The position numbers were made by a program, and so were the translations under genes. This document shows, one piece after another, positions 5,559-10,606 of a DNA stretch of 10,606 nt; the first letter of the stretch is position 1; the number at the start of each line of letters is the position of its first letter. The notes under the pieces are model-generated. The model worked only from the letters and a program-made list of their open reading frames with translations. It had not been told where the DNA came from and searched no databases. Source of the DNA: an uncultured Clostridia bacterium (lineage in GTDB: Bacteria; Bacillota; Clostridia; TANB77; CAG-508); the NCBI GenBank assembly GCA_934167135.1, contig CAKPKI010000058.1, positions 1-10,606 of the forward strand, read 5' to 3'.

Positions 5559-6791
5559 CTACAATTTTCCAAAAAATAATATATTTATTAAATTGATTAC
5601 TAATGTTATTATTAATATAACCGTAATTGCAACATTGTTTTTTGCAGTTTTCTCAATATTCATTTCTTTATATAAAATATCATACTTATTTTTTGTATCT
5701 TCATACAATGTATTTAATTCTAAAATGTCTTTTAAATGTTGATAAAATATTGAACCCGTATCATTGTCTGTTACTTCATTTATCCACAATGACTGTGTGA
5801 AATTTATAAAATCCCTACGCGGTTTATTTACCGTTTCACTTTGTCTAAATTCCAGATTTATTTTTTTCAAATAGATTTTTATATATATAGCCAATATATA
5901 TGTATATAAATATTGTTGCTCAAATTCATGTGGAAATACTGTATAATTATTGATATCACAACTTGAAGCAAACAGCGTTACTCCTTGTTTTGTTATACCT
6001 AATTTTGCATATTTCCATTTTGATATTACTTTCATATCATTTTTTGAAAAATTTATACTATTATCACTTGGCAAAATATTTAAAAATTTAATATAACTGC
6101 TACGAATATTATCAAATTCACTTGTACTATTCCAATTTTCCTGATCTATACATACATACGAAAATGTTAGAAATCTTTCTGTATCTATGTCTAGTTTTAT
6201 AGATTCTGCATTTGAACCTGTTATATTTTCTATAAATTCCTTAAAATATTTTACATCTTCAAAATAATCTGTTTGAACTCTGATATTGTCATAATTATTC
6301 ATATTTCCGAATTCTTGATTTATATCTCTAAATTTGTAATTAAAATTTAATAAATCCGTAAATTTATCACTATCTTCTATATGTGTTTTTATTCCTAAAA
6401 AACATATTCCTGTATTAAAACATATTATTTCAATTTTAGGTATTTTAAAAAATATTCCACTACCTTCTGATGTTTTTCCTTGTATATCTTTTTGCAAATT
6501 GTATTCAAAAATTGTACATGGATTTTCTGCTAATACTGCTGCTTTAGTTTCTAATGGTAGTTCATTTAATCTTGCTAATCTTGTTCTACTAAAATTGAAA
6601 CTGTTAAACATATAATTTCTCGCTCTATGAGAAAAATATGTGTATGTATTTAAATCTCTCTCTTTTTTGAATATTTTTAATTTACAATTTTTATCTTTTA
6701 ATAATTTTAATAAATATTTAGAAAATTTATTTTCCTTTATTACATAAGGATAAATAAAATATGTATATTGATATTTTGTCTTTAGCTCCAT
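5559..6791 (-). CDS. Unknown 410-residue protein with C-terminal membrane anchor
   Basis: I do not recognise this protein. It has no signal peptide. A long soluble mixed alpha/beta part (1-300) includes 'GICFLGIKTHIEDSDKF' and 'LLNFNYKFRDIN' near residues 128-156. A helical part (about 300-385) ends in a likely coiled coil (YEDTKNKYDILYKEMNIEK), and one hydrophobic span at 387-407 has only three residues after it. The predicted topology is a cytoplasmic body with a tail anchor. The order (soluble alpha/beta body, long helices, membrane end) recalls CorA-like proteins, but the single span and the lack of a visible GMN signature speak against a working Mg channel. ATG 6791 has a strong ribosome binding site (GGAGAGAGGA, 6804-6813) at a rather long 12-base spacing. 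It follows the WG-repeat gene by 45 bases with no terminator between, so it is in the same operon. Confidence 0.7.
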   Translation of the reverse strand: MELKTKYQYTYFIYPYVIKENKFSKYLLKLLKDKNCKLKIFKKERDLNTYTYFSHRARNYMFNSFNFSRTRLARLNELPLETKAAVLAENPCTIFEYNLQKDIQGKTSEGSGIFFKIPKIEIICFNTGICFLGIKTHIEDSDKFTDLLNFNYKFRDINQEFGNMNNYDNIRVQTDYFEDVKYFKEFIENITGSNAESIKLDIDTERFLTFSYVCIDQENWNSTSEFDNIRSSYIKFLNILPSDNSINFSKNDMKVISKWKYAKLGITKQGVTLFASSCDINNYTVFPHEFEQQYLYTYILAIYIKIYLKKINLEFRQSETVNKPRRDFINFTQSLWINEVTDNDTGSIFYQHLKDILELNTLYEDTKNKYDILYKEMNIEKTAKNNVAITVILIITLVINLINILFFGKL

Positions 6792-6836
6792 ATATTATTA
6801 CATTCCTCTCTCCAATAAATATTCATTATTCACTGG

Positions 6837-8345
6837 TTATTTTTCACAGTAGTAATTCATATTAAGGTCTTCTCCTAAGTGCCATTTTCCAATAAAATCA
6901 ATTTTTAAATTGTCTTCTAATTGATATTTTGGTTCTATTACTTCTTTTCCTTCTTTATCTATTGAACCCCATAGCCCATCCTTTTTTACTGATGCATATC
7001 CGCATTGATTTTGTTCTGTTGCGTCATCATATATATATTCTGTTACAGGATTTCCTTTTTTGTCAACAAAACCATATTTTCCGTCTTTTTTACTTAAAAA
7101 TATTGTATTGTCTTTTAATACTTGAATATTTGATGTTTCTTCTCCGTTTAAATCATAATATTTATATTCATCATCTATTCTCATTCTTATGTATCCACCG
7201 TCTACATTTACTTCTGATATTATTCCTGTTGCCTTTGTGTTATACAATTCGTCTATTATTGATGTTTTATATTCTGAGTTTTCTGCAAAGAATAATTTTG
7301 CCTTTTCATTGTATGTTATTCCTTCATATTCAAATGGTATTTGCTCATTTCCTACATTGTCTATAACTCCATATTTATCATTTTGTTTTGCTATGTATGA
7401 GCCTTCTTTTGCTTCTTTTAAGTCTTGATATTTTGCTTCTAAAGTTATTTCTCCATTTATATTCATTTCTCCATATAAATTGTTTTTTGTAAATATTATG
7501 CCATTTGTTGTTGCTGATTTTACATCGTCAAATCCTTTTTCTATTATTGTTTCTCCATTTGAGTTTACTATTTTTTTTGTATCGTTTTCTTTTACTAAAT
7601 AGTATTCTTTTAAGTATATTGATGAAATTTCATCATATTTGTTTTCTAATATTTCTCTTTTTGTTGCACTTATTACTCCATATTTTCCTTGTTCGTCAAT
7701 TGTAATGTATCCTTCTTTGTATGTTTCTCCTAATGGTTTTATTTCTTTATATTTTGCTTCTATAATAATGCTTCCATTATCATTTACTAATCCTACTTTA
7801 TCGTCTTTTTTTACTACTATACTGTTTTCCATTCCATCTAGTGCTGTTATTTCATCATATTCTGCTGGTAATAGTTCTTTTCCATTTAAGTCTATTAATC
7901 CATATTTTCCGTTTTTGTTAATTTTTAATACATTTTCTTCATACCAAACATTGTTGTTTTTGTCAACATTGTCTATTGCTTCTATTTGGTCATATCCTGT
8001 TAATATGTCTTCGTTTTTTTCGTTGATTGCTTTTGTTTTGTATGTTCCTGTTTCTTCGTTTATGTCATATGTGCATATGAATACATCTTTGTCTTTTTGT
8101 GGAATTACTATCATTTCTTGGTATGATGGTGCTATTACTTCTTCTCCATCTTGATTTATTATTCCCCACTTATTTTGAGCATATAATGCGAAATATTCGT
8201 AATTTTTTGTTACTTTTTCTCGTTGTTTTAATACATTTTTTATTATAAATATGAACATTATTAGTACTGCGATTGCTATTATTACTGCAAATACTTTTGT
8301 GTAGTTTAACTTTCCTTCTGTTTGATATCTTTTACCTCTTGCCAT
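6837..8345 (-). CDS. Membrane-anchored WG-repeat (beta-propeller-like) protein
   Basis: This is a 502-residue protein from ATG 8345. The earlier in-frame ATG at 8354 directly abuts the AAGGA ribosome binding site, so it is an unlikely start. The basic N-terminus (MARGKRYQ) and one hydrophobic span at about 17-40 suggest an N-in anchor with the rest outside. The remainder is about ten to twelve WG repeats of 35-40 residues, each like 'NKWGIINQDGEEVIAPSYQE', 'GKYGLIDLNGKELLPAEYDE', 'GKYGFVDKKGNPV' and GLWGSIDKEGKEVIEPKY; several central copies are degenerate. WG repeats are thought to form beta-propeller or solenoid surfaces for protein or ligand binding; no enzymatic site is seen. It is the first gene of the five-gene operon and directly follows the promoter at 8426-8454. 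Its binding partner is unknown. Confidence 0.88.
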   Translation of the reverse strand: MARGKRYQTEGKLNYTKVFAVIIAIAVLIMFIFIIKNVLKQREKVTKNYEYFALYAQNKWGIINQDGEEVIAPSYQEMIVIPQKDKDVFICTYDINEETGTYKTKAINEKNEDILTGYDQIEAIDNVDKNNNVWYEENVLKINKNGKYGLIDLNGKELLPAEYDEITALDGMENSIVVKKDDKVGLVNDNGSIIIEAKYKEIKPLGETYKEGYITIDEQGKYGVISATKREILENKYDEISSIYLKEYYLVKENDTKKIVNSNGETIIEKGFDDVKSATTNGIIFTKNNLYGEMNINGEITLEAKYQDLKEAKEGSYIAKQNDKYGVIDNVGNEQIPFEYEGITYNEKAKLFFAENSEYKTSIIDELYNTKATGIISEVNVDGGYIRMRIDDEYKYYDLNGEETSNIQVLKDNTIFLSKKDGKYGFVDKKGNPVTEYIYDDATEQNQCGYASVKKDGLWGSIDKEGKEVIEPKYQLEDNLKIDFIGKWHLGEDLNMNYYCEK

Positions 8346-8354
8346 ATTTTCCAT

Positions 8355-8359
8355 TCCTT
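8355..8359 (-). promoter_or_regulatory. Ribosome binding site that decides the WG-protein start
   Basis: AAGGA on the minus strand touches the ATG at 8354 with no spacer but lies 9 bases before the ATG at 8345. Only the second arrangement is workable for initiation. Confidence 0.65.
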
Positions 8360-8425
8360 ATATTTATATTTAGGTTTTGTGGCTCTACCTATAAACCTCT
8401 TTTTATTATATTTTTCTACATGTAT

Positions 8426-8454
8426 AATATATCACAAAATGTTTTTACTGACAA
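8426..8454 (-). promoter_or_regulatory. Promoter of the WG/unknown/acpS/tatD/UDG operon
   Basis: On the minus strand a -35 box TTGTCA (8449-8454) and a -10 box TATATT (8426-8431) are 17 bases apart. Transcription would start near 8419, giving a leader of about 74 bases to the ATG at 8345. No other convincing promoter is seen in the short gaps further down the operon. The promoter lies outside the inverted-repeat cassette that begins at 8483. Confidence 0.6.
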
Positions 8455-8482
8455 GTGTATTGTGTAAAAAATCGTCACTGAA

Positions 8483-8508
8483 TTAATGGTCTATTTTAAA
8501 TTAATACA
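8483..8508 (+). repeat. Left inverted repeat of the cassette
   Basis: Read on the plus strand this begins TTAATGGTC and continues TATTTTAAATTAATACA. It matches the reverse complement of 9200-9225 except for C/T at the ninth base. Weaker similarity continues to about 8514 (32 bases with three mismatches). Confidence 0.85.
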
Positions 8509-8540
8509 TAGATAAATATAAGAACTTAGATTTATATAGC

Positions 8541-8576
8541 ATAAAAAACAAGCATGTATAAAAATACACCCTTGTT
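8541..8576 (-). terminator. Intrinsic terminator of the two-gene cassette transcript
   Basis: On the minus strand AACAAG (8571-8576) pairs with CTTGTT (8547-8552). Inside it TGTAT pairs with ATACA across a 2x2 internal loop, closed by a short T-rich loop. The stem is followed by TTTTTTAT. It starts 13 bases after the stop of the 124-residue gene and lies inside the left inverted repeat. Confidence 0.7.
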
Positions 8577-8588
8577 AATTACCTAATA

Positions 8589-8963
8589 TTATATTCTTCT
8601 ATTTTTTTTATAATTTTCAAGCATTTTTTGCTTAGTCATAATTGTCTTTTTTAAATCCGCAATTTGAATATCATATAATTGGCATAATTGATTAATTTGT
8701 TCTTGTGTTAAATCATCTTCTGATATTTCGTCATTATGATATCTTCTTTGCAACTCAAAAATATTACTTTCATCAACTTCAAAATTTTTTATTGACTCTC
8801 TAAACTCACTGCTCTTTTCCATTTCCATCTCAAAGTTTTCGTCAGCCATGCTATTAACTTCTTCTTTTTTTCCAAATAGATTTCTAAAAAAACCTTTTAT
8901 TTTTTCAAATATATTATTTTCTTTTCTTTCAACTAAATTTTTTTCTTGAGTATTATCATTCAT
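8589..8963 (-). CDS. Unknown small charged protein, 124 residues
   Basis: I do not recognise this family. ATG 8963 has the ribosome binding site AGGAGA (8971-8976) 7 bases upstream. The protein is highly charged and has no signal peptide or membrane span. An amphipathic basic-hydrophobic helix is visible at about 18-33 (IFEKIKGFFRNLFGKK), of a kind that could lie on a membrane surface. An acidic, Met-rich linker follows (about 38-66). The rest is a predicted helical hairpin, 'FELQRRYHNDEISEDDL' then 'TQEQINQLCQLYDIQIADLK', ending in a basic helix with likely coiled-coil character and a KKNRR tail. It follows the 46-residue gene by 26 bases, shares its promoter, and is closed by a terminator. 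Both lie between inverted repeats. The function is unknown; an adaptor or membrane-associated role is a guess. Confidence 0.7.
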   Translation of the reverse strand: MNDNTQEKNLVERKENNIFEKIKGFFRNLFGKKEEVNSMADENFEMEMEKSSEFRESIKNFEVDESNIFELQRRYHNDEISEDDLTQEQINQLCQLYDIQIADLKKTIMTKQKMLENYKKNRRI

Positions 8964-8989
8964 CTTTCAATCTCCTATTTTACTTTTGT

Positions 8990-9130
8990 TTATTCTCTTT
9001 CAATTACTTCTTGTAATTCTGTTATGACTTTATCTGCTTCTTTTTGTAAATTCTTTTTTTCTGCCTTCTTCATTTTTAAATCTTCTTTTGTAAATGTTTT
9101 CCCTGTTGTTTCTAATATATTTTCTCCCAT
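8990..9130 (-). CDS. Unknown 46-residue helical protein
   Basis: This is a short gene with very strong initiation signals: AGGAGG (9136-9141) 5 bases before ATG 9130, and a near-perfect promoter just upstream. The product begins MGENILETTGKTFTKEDLKM and ends in a Lys/Glu-rich helix with the heptad-like segment KEADKVITELQEVIERE. It has about one third charged residues, no Cys, no membrane span and no signal peptide. The strong promoter and ribosome binding site, together with its place ahead of the 124-residue gene, argue that it is a real gene. Coiled-coil pairing with the other cassette product is possible but not shown. It matches no toxin, antitoxin or phage family that I recognise. Confidence 0.65.
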   Translation of the reverse strand: MGENILETTGKTFTKEDLKMKKAEKKNLQKEADKVITELQEVIERE

Positions 9131-9161
9131 ATTTTCCTCCTAATTTCATATGTATATCTAA

Positions 9162-9190
9162 ATTATATACTAACATTTTTATAATTTCAA
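9162..9190 (-). promoter_or_regulatory. Promoter of the two-gene cassette
   Basis: On the minus strand TTGAAA (9185-9190) and a perfect TATAAT (9162-9167) are separated by 17 bases, the best vegetative promoter in the window. Transcription would start near 9155, leaving about 25 bases of leader with AGGAGG. The -35 box lies just inside the right inverted repeat, so the promoter would move with the cassette. Confidence 0.75.
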
Positions 9191-9199
9191 GGATTTCTT

Positions 9200-9225
9200 T
9201 GTATTAATTTAAAATAAACCATTAA
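9200..9225 (-). repeat. Right inverted repeat, overlapping the spoIIE stop codon
   Basis: Read on the minus strand this is TTAATGGTT followed by TATTTTAAATTAATACA, the same as the left copy except for T in place of C at the ninth base. Its first four bases, TTAA, contain the TAA stop codon of spoIIE (9222-9224). Weaker similarity extends inward to about 9194. Confidence 0.85.
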
Positions 9226-10606
9226 CCAGCAATAAATTTACACACAATTATGCTCATATCATCTTTTGCAATTCCATAACTATTATCTATTGCCTCATTT
9301 AAAATCAGATCTGCAATTTTTTGACAATTAGTAGTTTCAATATCCTCTAACATATACTTTACCCAAAGTTCTTTATTTTTATACTCAACATTAGAATCCA
9401 AAATACCATCACTACAAATTACCAAAGTATCCTGATCTTCGATATCTTTATCATAAGTTGTCAAATTGATATCCTTTAAAATACCAGCTGGTAAACTCAA
9501 AGATTTTACAATTTGAACTTTTTTCTTATTTTTTACATATGTTGGGCAAGCACCATTTTTTATAAATTCAATTTTACCATTATATAAATCAATTATAACT
9601 ATATCTAATGTAGCAAAAATCTCCTCATTTGCATTCATAATTGTTGTATTTATTAAATCTATAGAAGTATTTTTGTCAAAACCTGACATCAATAATCTTT
9701 CAAGCATTTTTATTGCTATTTGACTACTTTTTCTTGCATCTGGTCCTGTTCCCATTCCATCACTTAATGCTATCAGATATTTTCCATCATTTAATCTTAT
9801 TTGCAATAAACTATCTCCAGATACTGGACTATTATTTTTTATTTTAGTAGCTTGTCCTACCTGTAATATATATTTGTCTGCTGATAAAAAGCTAATTATT
9901 CTTTTTCCTTGTTTGTTGAATTTTCTTATTTTAGGTTCATTTCTCATCATTTTTTCATTTAAAGTTTTTTCTAATACTTTTTGAATTTTATCAAAATCCG
10001 AATTTTCACTTGTTTTACTATCTTCTTGTAAATATACATCTATAAAATATCTATTATCCTTTTTATTTATATCTATTCCTTGTACTAAAATCTCTTTTAT
10101 TTCAAGTGCCTTTGTTATTTTGCTTTTTTCTGTTGAAAAGTCCTCATCTTGCTTAATTTCTTCCTCCATCTTTACTGCTATACTTGAAATAGCTTTTGAC
10201 ACTCCATCAAGTTGAGCTTGTACATTCTTTTTGTTTGATTTTACTTTTTCTTCCCAAATAAAGTTTGATTTACTTATTTTATATGCATAATTTACTGCCT
10301 TTACAATTTGTTCAATATCATTTTTCATTCTTTTACTAATTGCTTCATCATTATATTGAACTATATAGTTATTAAATTTTGCAAATGCTTTTAATAAATC
10401 TTCTCGTGTTATTTCTTGTTTATCTAATAATATATCAAATAGCTCATTTACAATTTCATTATCTGGCTTTGTCATATCTTCATATAACATATTTTCTTCA
10501 AATCCGTCTAAATTATTTAATAATTCTGTAATAAATGCCTGTCTATTTTTAAAGTATCTATTTGTTTCATTTTTTACTTGATATGTGTCTGCCATATCTT
10601 TTATCG
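9222..10606 (-). CDS. spoIIE: Stage II sporulation protein E, C-terminal part (PP2C-type phosphatase)
   Basis: SpoIIE dephosphorylates the anti-anti-sigma factor SpoIIAA, releasing sigma F in the forespore, and also helps asymmetric division. The frame is open to the right edge. The Met at 10595 has no ribosome binding site and the codons before it (I-K-D) are open, so the gene continues outside. The missing part is presumably the multi-span membrane domain, since the B. subtilis protein is about 830 residues. Counting from that Met, residues 1-230 match the cytoplasmic middle region with 'SKSNFIWEEKVKSNKKNVQAQLDGVSKAIS' in two parts (109-124 and 125-138). Residues 240-457 are the phosphatase domain: PVSGDSLL (Asp261), LSDGMGTGPDARKSS (Asp279), ATLDIVIIDLYNG, IKNGACPTYVK, SLSLPAGIL, CSDGILDS (Asp396) and AKDDMSIIV (Asp445). 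All metal-binding Asp residues appear present. The stop TAA lies within the right inverted repeat of the neighbouring cassette. Confidence 0.93.
   Translation of the reverse strand, partial: IKDMADTYQVKNETNRYFKNRQAFITELLNNLDGFEENMLYEDMTKPDNEIVNELFDILLDKQEITREDLLKAFAKFNNYIVQYNDEAISKRMKNDIEQIVKAVNYAYKISKSNFIWEEKVKSNKKNVQAQLDGVSKAISSIAVKMEEEIKQDEDFSTEKSKITKALEIKEILVQGIDINKKDNRYFIDVYLQEDSKTSENSDFDKIQKVLEKTLNEKMMRNEPKIRKFNKQGKRIISFLSADKYILQVGQATKIKNNSPVSGDSLLQIRLNDGKYLIALSDGMGTGPDARKSSQIAIKMLERLLMSGFDKNTSIDLINTTIMNANEEIFATLDIVIIDLYNGKIEFIKNGACPTYVKNKKKVQIVKSLSLPAGILKDINLTTYDKDIEDQDTLVICSDGILDSNVEYKNKELWVKYMLEDIETTNCQKIADLILNEAIDNSYGIAKDDMSIIVCKFIAG

Larger units (their letters stand above)
8483..9225. 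mobile_element. Inverted-repeat-bounded two-gene cassette of unknown type
   Basis: Two matching sequences in inverted orientation (8483-8508 and 9200-9225; 25 of 26 bases identical) enclose 743 bases. These hold a promoter, a 46-residue gene, a 124-residue gene and a terminator. Both outer ends are TTAA. The unit excludes the neighbouring operon's promoter on the left and meets spoIIE exactly at its stop codon on the right. No transposase or recombinase is inside. It could be a non-autonomous transposable element (MITE-like) with cargo, an invertible segment, or a conserved unit whose repeats act as RNA or protein sites. Mobility is inference; the repeats are seen directly. Confidence 0.45.

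Noticed and set aside
5392..5742. 116-residue plus-strand open frame across acpS and the neighbouring gene
   Set aside because: It runs antisense across two real genes, has Phe/Tyr/Ile-rich composition and no initiation signals.
7639..8154. 171-residue open frame on the plus strand inside the WG-repeat gene
   Set aside because: It is antisense to a clear repeat protein, is rich in Ser/Phe/Leu/Tyr as expected from the complement of an AT-rich gene, and has no ribosome binding site.
8355..8588. Riboswitch or small RNA in the gap before the WG operon
   Set aside because: Apart from the left repeat, a terminator and a promoter, only a weak 5-bp stem (TAGGT/ACCTA) is seen; no known riboswitch core is recognisable.
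8946..9143. 65-residue plus-strand open frame
   Set aside because: It is antisense to the 46-residue gene, which has a strong promoter and AGGAGG site on the minus strand; the plus-strand frame has neither.
10593..10595. ATG as a true start giving a short, soluble SpoIIE
   Set aside because: There is no ribosome binding site, the frame is open upstream, and the residues match the interior of SpoIIE, so truncation by the window is the simpler explanation.
1..10606. CRISPR array, tRNA, rRNA, prophage or toxin-antitoxin system
   Set aside because: No regularly spaced repeats, tRNA cloverleaf, conserved rRNA segment, integrase or phage structural gene was found. The XRE gene stands alone and is better explained as the regulator of the divergent surface operon.

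Overview
The window is very AT-rich and reads as a chromosomal segment of a low-GC, spore-forming Gram-positive (Bacillota, probably an uncultured gut-type Clostridia). The reasons are strong AGGAGG-type ribosome binding sites, TTGaca/TATAAT promoters, the conserved 3' part of spoIIE, and a sortase with a cell-wall-anchored substrate. No rRNA, tRNA, CRISPR array, transposase or phage gene is visible. No stretch longer than 300 bases lacks a gene.

Layout. (1) 1-1322, plus strand: the 3' part of a membrane protein resembling TFIIB-type zinc-ribbon proteins, then a five-span membrane protein 15 bases downstream. Both end at a shared bidirectional terminator (1346-1372). (2) 1380-3188, minus strand: a two-gene surface operon with its own promoter (3222-3250). 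It encodes a secreted protein with an Asn-rich stalk and a C-terminal LPKAG sorting signal, followed by a membrane-anchored sortase. A hairpin lies between the two genes. (3) 3361-3783, plus strand: a small XRE-family regulator divergent from the surface operon, with a strong promoter, a TTG start and a palindrome just upstream of its -35 box. (4) 8345 down to 3812, minus strand: a five-gene operon from one promoter (8426-8454). The order is membrane-anchored WG-repeat protein, 410-aa protein of unknown function with a C-terminal membrane tail, AcpS, TatD-family nuclease and family-4 uracil-DNA glycosylase, ending at a perfect palindromic terminator (3792-3813). (5) 8483-9225: a compact cassette bounded by inverted repeats (25 of 26 bases identical). 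It holds its own promoter, a 46-aa gene, a 124-aa gene and a terminator. (6) 9222-10606, minus strand: the 3' part of spoIIE, with a complete PP2C-type phosphatase domain; its stop codon lies inside the right inverted repeat.

How the parts work together. The sortase and the LPKAG protein look like an enzyme and its dedicated substrate, possibly controlled by the divergent XRE protein. The five-gene operon mixes housekeeping enzymes (carrier-protein activation, DNA repair) with two envelope proteins of unknown role. The most unusual structure is the inverted-repeat cassette between spoIIE and the WG operon. It is self-contained for transcription and looks like a small transposable or otherwise insertable or invertible unit carrying two unrecognised genes.

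Several start codons are better placed downstream of the longest reading frame, because the ribosome binding site only fits the later start: sortase at 2081, AcpS at 5538, WG protein at 8345, regulator at 3430 (TTG).
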